Source: Terrabacter sp. MAHUQ-38
GTDB taxonomy: Bacteria; Actinomycetota; Actinomycetes; Actinomycetales; Dermatophilaceae
Direction of reading: 5' to 3'
NCBI RefSeq assembly: GCF_014518425.1
Contig: NZ_JACVCU010000003.1
Span: forward strand, 744,001-808,000
Length of the DNA: 64,000 nucleotides
The position numbers were made by a program, and so were the translations under genes. The notes under the pieces are model-generated. The model saw nothing but the letters and a program-made list of their open reading frames with translations, was not told the DNA's origin and searched no databases. How positions within the stretch are numbered: the stretch's first letter is position 1; each line of letters opens with the position of its first letter. This document shows, piece after piece, positions 18,871 through 28,600 of this stretch.

Positions 18871-20121
18871 ATGCCCGTCATGTCAGCCATTGCATTGGAC
18901 CGACAGCGCCCAAGATGGGCCGTGGCCGCCTGCCTCATGCTGGCGTACCTTGCAATGCGGACCGTCAACCTCCTGGAGCTCTGGGCAGCATCGTCCAGCC
19001 AGGCCGCCAGTGGCCGGCCCAATTCAGAGGGACGTCCCTCGGAGTATTTCGTCCACACGGCCACGCCAGCGCACCCAGGCCTGGCCGGGGTTTGGGCAAA
19101 CTGGGATGGCCAGTGGTATGAGCGGATCGCGATGGAGGGATATCCCCGCTCCGATGAGATCGGGTCCGCGAACGACGCGTGGGCCTGGGCATTTCCCCCA
19201 GGGTTCCCGCTGGCAGCACGGGCCGTCATGGCGGCCACCGGAATGACCTTTCCCCATGCGGCCGTCGCACTCAATCTCGTGCTTGGAGCAGTTGCGACAC
19301 TTCTCGTGTACCTCATGCTTCGCGCGGGGGTGTCGACCTTTCTCGCGGCCGGGGGCGCGCTCGCTTTGAACGCGTTTCCATCGGCACCCTTGTTCATGCT
19401 GGCGTTCAGCGAAGCCCTCGCACTCGTCCTTGTACTAGGCGTCCTCATGGCCACGATCGCGCACCGACACTGGGCGGCGATCCCGCTGCTCCTCCTGCTC
19501 AGTCTGACGCGACCCGTCGCGGCGCCGTTCGCAGTCGTCTTCCTGGCTCATGGGCTCGCGCACTGGAGGACTGACGCCTCAGGCAGGACAAGAAGACTCC
19601 TGCCGATCGTCTTGGCGGCAGTGATCGCACTGGCATCACCTTGGACATGGAGCTTCATCGCGGCCCGCTACGCCGGCCCCGCCGAAGGACCGGCGGAGTC
19701 CGGCCTGCAACGGACTCAGTCGATTCTGAAGGGCTTCGAGTTCGGATGGTTCGGGGCGGTGTGGCGATCGAGCGGCTTGGCTGGCCTTACCTTGCTGGTT
19801 CTCGTGACCGGGCTGGTGCTGGTCGTGGCTGGGTTGGGTGTCAGGCGGTTGGGCCTTCCCCCCGAACTCGTTCTGTGGGGTGCTACCTACGTGCTGTTCG
19901 TGCTCACGGTCACGCCCCTTCATCCCGCGGTGGTGCGCTACCTGCTCCTGGCGACACCGTTGCTCGCTGTGGTGCCGGTGTACGCCGCTGCTACCCGCCG
20001 GACGGTCGGGGTCATGGCGGCCCTGGCTCTCATCACCGTCGGACTCTCGTTGCAATGGGTCTGGATCCGATACCTCTATATCCTCGACCCCGCGCCCGCC
20101 CTACTGCCTTTCGCGGCGTAG
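18871..20121 (+). CDS. PIG-V-like mannosyltransferase family membrane protein 2
   Basis: 416 residues, multi-spanning. NWDGQWYERIAMEGYPR is the family signature and FSEALALVLVLGVL the second mark, both matching the gene at 14528..15841. WAFPPGFPL also recurs in both. Start choice is between ATG 18871 (close GGAG) and ATG 18880 (GGAG 11 bases away). Probably uses a polyprenyl-phosphate sugar made by the DPM1-like enzyme at 17 kb; donor unproved. Confidence 0.75.
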   Translation: MPVMSAIALDRQRPRWAVAACLMLAYLAMRTVNLLELWAASSSQAASGRPNSEGRPSEYFVHTATPAHPGLAGVWANWDGQWYERIAMEGYPRSDEIGSANDAWAWAFPPGFPLAARAVMAATGMTFPHAAVALNLVLGAVATLLVYLMLRAGVSTFLAAGGALALNAFPSAPLFMLAFSEALALVLVLGVLMATIAHRHWAAIPLLLLLSLTRPVAAPFAVVFLAHGLAHWRTDASGRTRRLLPIVLAAVIALASPWTWSFIAARYAGPAEGPAESGLQRTQSILKGFEFGWFGAVWRSSGLAGLTLLVLVTGLVLVVAGLGVRRLGLPPELVLWGATYVLFVLTVTPLHPAVVRYLLLATPLLAVVPVYAAATRRTVGVMAALALITVGLSLQWVWIRYLYILDPAPALLPFAA

Positions 20122-20143
20122 CTGGCCCCGCCCCGGCTCGGAT

Positions 20144-20947
20144 TCACACCTTCGGCGGCACCGAGACATCGCCGTTCGACCGCGTCCGCTCAACAGCGTC
20201 CTTGATGCGCAGGAGACCGAGCCAGTAAGGGAGGATGACAGCCTGATATCGCGTCTCCGGGACCAGTCGTTTGGCCACCCGCAAGGGCAGCCTCAAGGCC
20301 CGATGGCCGAGACTCATGACTCTCCGGATGGCAACGACGCGGTCGTCGCTGGGGATGTTCCCGTCACGCGCTCCTGCACGGACTCCGGCGAAGTAGAGGT
20401 CGAAACTTGTAGGCATGTACCAGAACCTGTGCTCATCGAACAGGTCTGCCAGTGGGAGGGACCTGAAGTCAGCCTCTGAAAGGTTCCGGTAGTAATCGAT
20501 CCCCTCGGACTGCGTACCGGGGCTGTCGCCCACGCGGGACCGCCGGGTTCCATGCTCAGGCCTACCAGTCGAAGCACACGTGAAGGCAACCACTCCGCCT
20601 GGCCGCGTCAGCCGGGCCATGTTGAGGAACGTGGCCTGCCAGTGCGGATCGTGCTCGAAGCACTCGCCTGAGATGGCCAGGTCATAGCTGCCCGACGGCT
20701 CAGCGATCTCATGGCCAAAACTGACGATATCCACTCCGGGACCGTGGACGAGATCGACGCCGACGTACTCGCGGGCTTCAAAGATCGAGCGCACCGTGCC
20801 ATTTACGTCGTAGGAGCCGATCTCCAGGACCCTGCCACCCGCAATCAGGTCGCCATTCACGTCGGCAACTGCTTGAAAGAAGGCCAACTGCTCTTGGTGA
20901 CTCATGGGCGAGAGCGTATCCATGGCGCATCCGGTTTGGGCGCACAT
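20144..20947 (-). CDS. Class I SAM-dependent methyltransferase
   Basis: 267 residues. Motif I is present as GGRVLEIGSYDVNG, then the acidic YVGVDLVHGPGVD, and SYDLAISGECFEHDPHWQA for the post-II region, then LTRPGGVVAFTCAS. This resembles methyltransferase_11-type enzymes in polysaccharide clusters, which methylate sugars or lipids. ATG 20947 has AAGGG at good spacing. Substrate unknown. Confidence 0.8.
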   Translation of the reverse strand: MCAQTGCAMDTLSPMSHQEQLAFFQAVADVNGDLIAGGRVLEIGSYDVNGTVRSIFEAREYVGVDLVHGPGVDIVSFGHEIAEPSGSYDLAISGECFEHDPHWQATFLNMARLTRPGGVVAFTCASTGRPEHGTRRSRVGDSPGTQSEGIDYYRNLSEADFRSLPLADLFDEHRFWYMPTSFDLYFAGVRAGARDGNIPSDDRVVAIRRVMSLGHRALRLPLRVAKRLVPETRYQAVILPYWLGLLRIKDAVERTRSNGDVSVPPKV

Positions 20948-21027
20948 ATCCACCCTTGCACCGGGTTAGACCGACCAGACCGGGGGTCGGGCCCGCACGA
21001 CACCAGCCGCTTCGCGGCCCGAGCCGC

Positions 21028-21270
21028 TCAGCGGGATGAACGGTGAGGCCGCGGCCGCCTCCACGACAGGACGCGCCGGGGCGGCGCGATCGCGGTACGC
21101 CGGGCCTCGTCCTCGCGGAGCTGCTGGAGCAGCGTCCTCGGCTTCGGCGGCGGCCAGTCCCGAGCCCGCGGGTCAGACGTGTCGATGTAGAAATCGGTCC
21201 AGCCGTGCTCGTCCCGATAACGCAGCTTGCCGTCGCCGACGTAGTACCAGCCGGCCCCTTTGTCGCTCAT
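21028..21270 (-). CDS. Small DUF2510-like protein
   Basis: 80 residues. AGWYYVGDGKLRYRDEHGWT follows the DUF2510 pattern (GWY-x-D-P...RYWDG..WT), here with the Asp-Pro replaced. The remainder is basic and proline-rich (RDWPPPKPRTLLQQLRED). No membrane helix is visible, while DUF2510 usually precedes one, so this is a free-standing form. ATG 21270 follows GGGGGAA. Role unknown. Confidence 0.6.
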   Translation of the reverse strand: MSDKGAGWYYVGDGKLRYRDEHGWTDFYIDTSDPRARDWPPPKPRTLLQQLREDEARRTAIAPPRRVLSWRRPRPHRSSR

Positions 21271-21469
21271 GATTCCCCCAAGTGATCCGTGTCGATGGGA
21301 TCTCCCCTCCCACGCCAAATGTAGAGGCATCAACCACATGCAAACTACCGATGTCTGATTAGTCCGATTTGACCGAGCAGCAAAGACTTTGGCCGATCCC
21401 GCTGCCACCTGCCGCCGCACCAGCTGCCTCTGAGGGCGCGCCGGTCGGGTGTGCAACCGGAGGCGGCCG

Positions 21470-21556
21470 CCGGTTCTCGGTAGACTTGTCGTGGTTCGCG
21501 GCGAAGATGCTCGTGTCCAGGGTGTGCCGGGAAGTCTGGTCGGCGTCCGATGACCC
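21470..21556 (+). ncRNA. Candidate structured leader (nhaA-type riboswitch) upstream of nhaA
   Basis: The 280-bp gap before nhaA is G/C-rich and ends with GCCGGGAAGTCTGGTCGGC (21526..21544), flanked by GGGTGT and ...CCGATGACCC. It holds GCCG/CGGC pairing around a purine-rich loop and looks like a conserved RNA aptamer rather than coding DNA. The position just before a Na+/H+ antiporter recalls the nhaA-I and nhaA-II (Li+/Na+-related) riboswitch motifs; the class match is from memory and must be tested. If real, ATG 21550 lies inside it. Confidence 0.42.
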
Positions 21557-21576
21557 ATCCGCCCCGAAGGGATGCC

Positions 21577-22941
21577 GTGGCCACCGACCCTCACTCCACG
21601 CCAACGAGCCCGACCGCCCGAGGCGAAGCCTCGAACCATGACCGTCTGCTGGGTCGAGGCTCGTGGCGCGAGGCCCGTTACGTCGCCGACCTGCTGCGCG
21701 CCGAGACCGTCGGTGGTGCGCTCCTGCTCGCCGCCGCCGTCGCGGCCCTGGTCTGGGCCAACTCACCCTGGCGAGACGCGTACGCCGGTCTTAGGGACAG
21801 CGTGGTCGGACCGCACGCCCTGCACCTCGAGCTGTCTCTGGGCACCTGGGCGGCTGATGGCCTGCTCGCCGTCTTCTTCCTCGTCGCCGGCATCGAACTC
21901 AAGCGAGAGTTCGTCGCCGGTGACCTGTCCGACCGGCGCAAGGCGGCGCTACCGATCGCAGCGGCGGCATGCGGCGTGGCGCTGCCGGCCATTCTCTTCG
22001 CCGTAACAGCCATCCTCCTGAGTCGTGGTGGAGACGCCAACGACCTCGGCGGCATACTCCGGGGCTGGGCGATCCCGACGGCCACCGACATCGCCTTCGC
22101 ACTGGCGGTGCTCGCCGTGATCGGCACGCATCTCCCGAGTGCCCTGCGGTCCTTCCTCCTCACGCTCGCCGTCGTCGACGACCTCATCGCGATCACGATC
22201 ATCGCCGTGTTCTACACGGAGGCCGTCAACCTGCTGTGGCTGCTGGCCGCGGCGGTCCCGCTCGTCGCGTGGCGGCTCCTGCTGCGCCACAAGCTGACGA
22301 ACCCGTTCCTGCTCGCCGTGCCTGCCCTGCTCGCATGGGGCTTCGTGCACGCGAGCGGCGTCCACGCCACCGTGGCAGGCGTCCTGCTCGGCCTGCTCGT
22401 GCCGGTGAACCGCGATGTCGAGGACGACCCGGACCTGCAGTCCCTCGCCGAGCGGCTCGAACACCGGCTCCGCCCGTTCTCGGCCGGCTTCGCCGTCCCC
22501 GTCTTCGCGTTCTTCGCCGCGGGCGTCACGGTCGTCGGCGGAGGGCTCGGTGCAGCGCTGCGCGACCCTGCGGCGATCGGCGTCGTCGTCGGCCTCGTCG
22601 TCGGCAAGGCCGTGGGCATCCTGGGCGGCACGTGGGCCGTCGCCCGGTTCACCCGGGCGGAGCTCGATGAGGACCTGTCGTGGACGGACGTCTTCGGGCT
22701 GTCCCTTCTCGCGGGCGTCGGCTTCACGGTGAGCTTGCTCGTCGGCGAGCTCGCGTACGGCAACGGCTCGGAGCGCGACGAGCACGTCAAGATGGCGGTG
22801 CTCGGCGGCAGCCTCATCGCAGCCCTCCTCGCGACGGTCGTCCTCCGCCTGCGCAACCGGCACTACCGCCTCGTCGAGGTGAGGGAGACCGTCGACCACG
22901 ACCGTGACGGGGTGCCTGACGTCTACGAGCGCGAGGGGTAG
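21577..22941 (+). CDS. nhaA: Na+/H+ antiporter NhaA
   Basis: 454 residues. Hallmarks: [30 protein letters not shown] with the first transport Asp region, and [16 protein letters not shown] with the Asp pair that exchanges Na+ for protons. [10 protein letters not shown] and [15 protein letters not shown] close the family pattern. The C-terminus ends with [15 protein letters not shown], an EF-hand-like acidic tail. GTG 21577 has GAAGGG five bases upstream; ATG 21550 is the longer option but falls within the putative leader RNA. Confidence 0.93.
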   Translation: MATDPHSTPTSPTARGEASNHDRLLGRGSWREARYVADLLRAETVGGALLLAAAVAALVWANSPWRDAYAGLRDSVVGPHALHLELSLGTWAADGLLAVFFLVAGIELKREFVAGDLSDRRKAALPIAAAACGVALPAILFAVTAILLSRGGDANDLGGILRGWAIPTATDIAFALAVLAVIGTHLPSALRSFLLTLAVVDDLIAITIIAVFYTEAVNLLWLLAAAVPLVAWRLLLRHKLTNPFLLAVPALLAWGFVHASGVHATVAGVLLGLLVPVNRDVEDDPDLQSLAERLEHRLRPFSAGFAVPVFAFFAAGVTVVGGGLGAALRDPAAIGVVVGLVVGKAVGILGGTWAVARFTRAELDEDLSWTDVFGLSLLAGVGFTVSLLVGELAYGNGSERDEHVKMAVLGGSLIAALLATVVLRLRNRHYRLVEVRETVDHDRDGVPDVYEREG

Positions 22942-22992
22942 GCACGTCGCGTGACGCAGCCTGCGGTGCGTGTCCGGGTACGGACTGCACAG

Positions 22993-22998
22993 TAGGGT
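22993..22998 (+). promoter_or_regulatory. Candidate -10 box (TAGGGT) for the Holin-X gene cluster
   Basis: TAGGGT fits the actinobacterial TANNNT -10 consensus. It lies 54 bases before the start of the 23053 gene. No clear -35 hexamer is seen. The same hexamer precedes the genes at 55882, 58716 and, on the minus strand, 54934. Confidence 0.35.
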
Positions 22999-23052
22999 GG
23001 CAACCGGTAGGCGCGCCCGCGCCGTGACCTTCGAGAACCGAGGAAGTGAGCC

Positions 23053-23556
23053 ATGAGCACGGATCCCCGGCAGGAGCGGACACTGGGCCAGCTGGTCGCG
23101 TCCGCGACCCAGGACATCTCGACGCTCGTACGCAGCGAGATCGCCCTGGCCAAGGCGGAGATCTCGGTTCAGGTGAAGAAGGCCGGCGCCGGCGGCGGCC
23201 TCCTCGCGGGTGCGGCGGTCATCCTCTTCTACTCCGTGTACTTCATCTTCACGACGATCGCCGAGGGCATCCAGGCGCTGGGGCTCCCCCGCTGGCTCAG
23301 CTTCCTCATCGTCACGGTCCTCATGCTGCTCCTCGCGGCGCTGCTCGCTCTGCTCGGCGTGCGGAAAATGAAGACGGTCAACCCGAAGCCCGAGAAGACG
23401 ATCTCCGAGGCACAGGAGACCGTCGCCGCGATCAGGGCGGCGACGGAGCACCCGGGCACGGTCGTCCCGGCTCCCAGACCCGAGTGGGACCGCAAGGACA
23501 TCCCCGCGTCCGCCCACGCGCCCACGGCGCAGGCCGACCCATCCCGCGACGCCTGA
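23053..23556 (+). CDS. Actinobacterial Holin-X family membrane protein
   Basis: 167 residues: amphipathic N-terminus (TLGQLVASATQDISTLVRSE, IALAKAEISVQVKKAGAGGG), two close membrane helices (AAVILFYSVYFIFTTIAEGI and LSFLIVTVLMLLLAALLALL), and an acidic/proline tail. This is the putative Holin-X (phage_holin_3_6) layout, common in chromosomes of actinobacteria and not a phage marker. Its syntenic counterpart in M. tuberculosis is Rv3669, next to ephE. RBS GAGGAAG. Confidence 0.85.
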   Translation: MSTDPRQERTLGQLVASATQDISTLVRSEIALAKAEISVQVKKAGAGGGLLAGAAVILFYSVYFIFTTIAEGIQALGLPRWLSFLIVTVLMLLLAALLALLGVRKMKTVNPKPEKTISEAQETVAAIRAATEHPGTVVPAPRPEWDRKDIPASAHAPTAQADPSRDA

Positions 23557-23585
23557 CCAGAGCCACGAACGCCATCCTCGCTCCC

Positions 23586-24497
23586 ATGCCCGTCGACGCT
23601 GCCTTCGTCAACATCGACGGACCGTGGGAGCACCGCTACGTCTCCGCCAACGGCGCCCGTTTCCATGTCGCCGAGCTCGGTGAGGGCCCGCTCGTACTCA
23701 TGCTCCACGGCTTCCCTCAGTTCTGGTACACGTGGCGCCATCAGATGCTCGCCCTCGCCGACGCCGGCTACCACGTGGCCGCGATGGACCTCCGCGGCTA
23801 CGGCGGGTCCGACAAGCCACCCCGCGGCTACGACACGTACATGGCGACGCTCGACACGGCATCCGTCGTCAGGGCGCTCGGGGAGAAGGACGCCGTCATC
23901 ATCGGTCAGGGCCTCGGCGGCTGGATCTCGTGGTGCATGCCCGTGCTGCGCCCCGACGTCACGCGGGCGATCGCGTCGCTGTCGATGCCGCACCCCCGGA
24001 TCATGCGTCACGCCACGTGGAGCAACGCGAAGCAGCGCAAGGCCTCCGCCTGGATCGCCGGCCTGCAGAAGCCGTTCGCCCCCGAGCGCGAGATCACCCA
24101 GTCGCATGACTACGTCGAGCGCCTGCTCCGCTCGTGGGCGTCACCGTTCGGGTCCTACCCCGAGCCGGAGGACATCGCACGCTACGGCGACGCCATGATG
24201 ATCCCGTTCGTCGCCCACTCGGCGGCCGAGCACTACCGCTGGCTCGGGCGCTCGTCCGTGCGGCCCGACGGGCCGATGTTCATGCGCCGCATCAGGCACG
24301 CCATCCAGGTGCCCGTGCTCCAGGTCCAAGGCACCGACGACGGCTGCATCATCGCCGACGCGACCCACGGGTCGGGTGCATTCGTGCCAGGGGACTTCCG
24401 CCACGTTAAGGTCAGAGGTGCGGGCCACTTCCTCACGGAGGAGGCTCCCGACCAGGTCAACGCCACGCTCACCAAATGGCTGGGTTCCCTTGACTGA
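23586..24497 (+). CDS. EphE-like alpha/beta hydrolase lacking the nucleophile
   Basis: 303 residues. HGFPQFWYTWRHQM (oxyanion HG-P) and MDLRGYGGSDKPPRGYD are typical of epoxide hydrolases. At the nucleophile elbow the sequence is IIGQGLGGWISW, so position 109, Asp or Ser in active enzymes, is Gly. The acid (QGTDDG) and His (GAGHFLTEEAP) are present. Epoxide hydrolysis needs that Asp, so activity as usual is doubtful. Position beside Holin-X matches Rv3670 (EphE). Its stop overlaps the start of the next gene. Confidence 0.8.
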   Translation: MPVDAAFVNIDGPWEHRYVSANGARFHVAELGEGPLVLMLHGFPQFWYTWRHQMLALADAGYHVAAMDLRGYGGSDKPPRGYDTYMATLDTASVVRALGEKDAVIIGQGLGGWISWCMPVLRPDVTRAIASLSMPHPRIMRHATWSNAKQRKASAWIAGLQKPFAPEREITQSHDYVERLLRSWASPFGSYPEPEDIARYGDAMMIPFVAHSAAEHYRWLGRSSVRPDGPMFMRRIRHAIQVPVLQVQGTDDGCIIADATHGSGAFVPGDFRHVKVRGAGHFLTEEAPDQVNATLTKWLGSLD

Positions 24498-25329
24498 TAT
24501 CGATATCGAGCTTCCCGACGCCGGCGGCGTCACGTGGTCGGTGTGCGTCCGCGACCGATCAGGTATGCCGCTCGGCGAGGTCGGTGCCGACATGCCGTTG
24601 CGCACGGCGTCCGTCGGCAAGGTGCTCCTCCTGCTGGAGACCGCGCGGGCCATCGCTGCCGGTGAGCTCTCCCCCGATGAGCCGCTGACACGCACCGTCG
24701 ACCTCTGGGTGGGCGACTCGGGGCTGTGGCACACGCTCTCGGTCGAGACGCTCCCCCTCATCGACGTCGCCGCCCTCGTCGGGGCGGTGTCGGACAACCT
24801 CGCGACCAACGTGCTCCTGCGACGCATCGGCCTCGCCGAGGTCGCCGCCCTGGCCACCTCGCTCGGCCTCCGCGCGACCGCCCTCCACGACCGCGTCCGC
24901 GACGTCCGCGAGGCCGACCATCCTCCGACGCTCTCGACAGGGACGGCGGGCGAGCTGAGCGCGCTGATGAGCCGCATCGCGACCGGGACGGCTGTCGGCC
25001 CAGAGGCGGACCGCCTTGTGCGGCAATGGCTCTCGGCCAACGTTGACCAGACGATGGTGGGATCGGCGCTCGTCGAACGCGGTGGGCTCGACCCCATCGC
25101 GCACCATGCATCGCTCGGCGCCGAGACCGTGCTGTGGAACAAGACGGGGGCAGACTCCGGCGTGCGCGCCGACGTGGGGGCGGCGACGTCCGGCGACCGC
25201 ACGGTCACGTGGGCGGCGATCGCGAACTGGGACCCGGCGCCAGGCACCTCCCTCGACCAGCTCACCGTGTGGGCTGTGCTCCGCGGTATGCGCCATGTCG
25301 GCGAGCAGGTCCTCGCGCGACTTCCGTGA
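24490..25329 (+). CDS. Class A beta-lactamase-related serine hydrolase
   Basis: 279 residues with all three penicillin-recognising motifs: SVGK (S41-K44), SDN (101-103) and KTG (218-220). Compact size with no membrane or signal segment suggests a cytosolic protein of the serine beta-lactamase-like fold rather than a secreted lactamase. TTG 24490 overlaps the upstream stop by eight bases; the next ATG would remove the S-x-x-K motif region's lead. Substrate unknown. Confidence 0.78.
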   Translation: MTDIDIELPDAGGVTWSVCVRDRSGMPLGEVGADMPLRTASVGKVLLLLETARAIAAGELSPDEPLTRTVDLWVGDSGLWHTLSVETLPLIDVAALVGAVSDNLATNVLLRRIGLAEVAALATSLGLRATALHDRVRDVREADHPPTLSTGTAGELSALMSRIATGTAVGPEADRLVRQWLSANVDQTMVGSALVERGGLDPIAHHASLGAETVLWNKTGADSGVRADVGAATSGDRTVTWAAIANWDPAPGTSLDQLTVWAVLRGMRHVGEQVLARLP

Positions 25330-25649
25330 AGCCGGCCAGCCAGTCCACGGATTGCGCAGGTAATCGAACCAAACAGAGCCAAGAAAGGCTCGACTCAGCC
25401 AACGAGCGCTTTTCAGAAGGTGCGGTGGGAGAGCCCATGGGGTCCGGCATCTCCGGCACCACAACGTGCTCGAACCCCATTGCCCGACCGGACTATTCGG
25501 ACAATCCGGACAGGGCGAATTCTCTTGCGCCACAACCGGTTACCTAAAGTTCGGATTCCGCAGACATAGCCCTGAAGTGGCGTTTACCTTTGCCGCAACG
25601 TCGACTCGCGGGGGCGAAGTTGTCGACGCTCACGGGGAGGGAACCCACC
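25330..25649. other. 320-bp intergenic region before the repeat protein
   Basis: No plausible gene. It contains three CGGAC words phased nine bases apart (25490, 25499, 25508), a weak five-pair hairpin (GAGCC/GGCTC near 25377..25392) and, next to the downstream ATG, GGGGAGGG as ribosome-binding site. The phased words may be operators of the large secreted protein. It is the left edge of the 25-47 kb accessory block. Confidence 0.4.
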
Positions 25650-28600
25650 ATGTCTGCACGTCGATTTTCCGCTGCCGTCGTCGCCGCGATCACGCTCCTG
25701 GCCACAGGCGCCGGCGTCGCGCGATCCGACGAACTCGTCGCCGACTCACTGCAAACGAATGTCGCGGTTCTGGACCTCGGCAGTATTGCCTGTGGAGCTC
25801 CGGCGAGCGCGCCCGTCGACGTGTATGCACAGCGAAGCAGCGGCGGCAGCGCAGGCAACGTCTGGGCCGACAGCCAGACGCTCTCCGTGACGACCGCCGT
25901 CACGGCGGTCTCCCCGGCGGGCACGCCGGTAACAGCAGCCGGAACGTCGATCCCCCTGCCGAGCAACTGGGGCAGCCTGGCCAACGGCGCCACTGCCAAC
26001 CCGACACCGAACCCGACCGTCACCGTGACGCCGACCGTCGCCGGAGCGGGTTCCGCCACGGTCACATACTCGACGACGGGAACCAACCGGTCCGGTTCCA
26101 ACCTCACCCGAAGCGATGTCGTCACGGTGCAATGGAACGCCGGAACATGCGCCACGCCGACGACGACGACCGTGACCTGCCCAGCTTCCGCCACCTACAC
26201 GGGCTCTGCGATCGAGCCGTGCACCGCGGTCGTCACCGGAAGTGGTGGTTTCTCCGAGTCCCTGCCGGTGACCTACACCAGCAACGTGAACTCCGGCACG
26301 GCCACGGCCTCCGCGGCATACGCGGGTAGCTCGACGCGCCAGGCCAGCAGCGGCTCCAAGAACTTCACTGTCACCAAGGCCCCGTCGACCGTGAGCGTGT
26401 CTTGCCCGGCCTCCGTCGCCTGGACCGGCTCGGCACAGACTCCCTGTTCCGCGACCGCAACCGGGGCGGGTGGCCTCGACGCCACCCTGACCCCGACGTA
26501 CGCCGACAACACGAACGTCGGGACGGCAACCGCCTCCGCCACCTACCCGGGAGATGCCAACCACGCCGCGAACAGTGGAAGCAAGACGTTCACCATCGGC
26601 AAGGCCTCCTCGACGGTCGTGGTGACCTGCCCGTCCGGTGTCACGTACACCGGATCAGCCGCTGAGCCGTGCTCGGCTCGCGTCACCGGCGCAGGAGGCC
26701 TGGACTCACCCATCCCGTCAGTCGGCTACACCAACAACATCAACGCCGGCACCGCCACGGCGTCGGCCGGCTACGCGGGTGACTCGACGCATGAGGCCAG
26801 CGCCGGCAGCAAGGACTTCGCCATCCAGAAGGCGCCCGTCAACGTCACTGTCACGTGCTCCGTGACGACCGTGACCTACGACGGTGCCGCGCACACCCCG
26901 TGCACCGCCCAGGTCACGGGTGCTGGAGGGCTCAACCAGTCGCTCGCCGTGAGCTACAGCGACAACACGACCGCGGGCACCGCGACGGCATCGGCGAGCT
27001 ACGCCGGCGACGCGAACCACGCGAGCGGCACGGGTTCGGCCTCGTTCAGCATCACGAAGGCCAACTCTGTCGTGACCGTCACCTGCCCTGACTCACGGGT
27101 GTACACGGGTAACGGACTGACCCCGTGCACCGCCGTCGTGACGGGGCCAGGCGGTTTGTCCGAGAGCCTGCCCGTCACCCACACGAACAACACCAACGTC
27201 GGCACCGCGGCCGCTTCGGCCACCTATGCCGGCGACGCCAACCACGGCTCCGGCACTGGATCCGGCAGCTTCGCGATCACCCCGGCGGCTTCCGTCGTCA
27301 CGGTCACCTGCCCCGCCGCGGTCACCTACACCGGTGACGCCCAGGAGCCCTGCACCGCCACCGTCACCGGAGCCGGCGGCCTGAACCAGGCGGCCACCGT
27401 CAGCTACACCGACAACACCGACGCGGGCACGGCCGCTGCATCGGCCAGCTACCCGGGCGACGCCAACCACAGCGGCTCCACCGGCGGGAGCTCGTTCACG
27501 ATCGGCAAGTACACGCCGACCGTCACCGTGATCTGCCCGACCACGGCCAGCTACACCGGTGACGCCCACACCTGCACCGCCACAGTGGCCGGCATCGGCA
27601 CTGACCTCGCAGGCGCGACCACGGACATCACCTACGGCGCACACGGCAACGTCAACGCCGGCGAGGTCACCGTCACCGCCAGCTACACCGGGACCGGCAA
27701 CTACACAGACGCCTCCGACACCGAGTCGTTCTCGATCGGCAAGGCGGCTTCCACTGTGGTCGTCTCCTGCCCCGACACGGCCCAGCCCTGGACCGGCGCA
27801 GCACAGCAGCCGTGCACGGCCAAGGCCACCCGGGTCGCCGCAAGCGACGTCACCCTGACCCCGACGTACAGCGACAACACCGAGCTCGGCACCGCGACCG
27901 CGTCCGCGAGCTACGGCGGCGACGCCAACCACAACGGCAGCACCGGATCGGACACCTTCGACATCGTCAAGGCCCCGTCCTACGTCGCCGTCAACTGCCC
28001 GACCTCCGAGGAGTACACCGGCTCCGACATCGAGCCCTGCACCGCCAAGGTCACCGGCGCCGGCGGCCTCGACGAGACCCTCAGCGTCAGCTACGAGAAC
28101 AACCGCAACGCCGGTGACGCCCGCGCCTACGCCACCTTCCCCGGCGACGCCCACCACCTCGCCAGCGGCGGCGCCGACACGTTCGTCATCTTCCTGATCA
28201 CCAAGGCACCGAGCACCGTCACCATCACCTGCCCGGCCACCGCGGTCTACACCGGCTCCGCCATCGAGCCCTGCACCGCCAAGGCCACCGGCGCCGCGCT
28301 CGACCTCGAGCTCGCCGTCACCTACACCACCAACACGACCACCGGCACCGCCACCGCCGCAGCCAGCTACGACGGCGACGCCAACCACACCGGCTCGGCC
28401 AACACCAAGACCTTCACCATCACACCGGCCAGCTCGAGCGTCGCCATCACCTGCCCCGCCACGGTCACCTACACCGGGTCGGCACAGACCCCCTGCACCG
28501 CGACCGCAACCGGAGCCGGCGGCCTGACCCAGGCCCTCACCGTCACCTACACCGACAACACCAACGCCGGCACCGCCACCGCCTGGGCCACCTACGACGG

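Noticed and set aside
23053-23556. Holin annotation as evidence for a prophage
   Set aside because: Holin-X proteins are ordinary chromosomal genes in actinobacteria; no other phage genes are near.
24490-25329. Antibiotic-resistance beta-lactamase
   Set aside because: All three motifs exist, but there is no signal peptide and the family includes many non-lactamase hydrolases, so resistance cannot be claimed.
25331-25533. Cys-rich minus-strand reading frame (CPDCPNS, WCRRCRTPW)
   Set aside because: It continues antisense through the serine hydrolase gene, has no ribosome site and the Cys pattern is likely chance.
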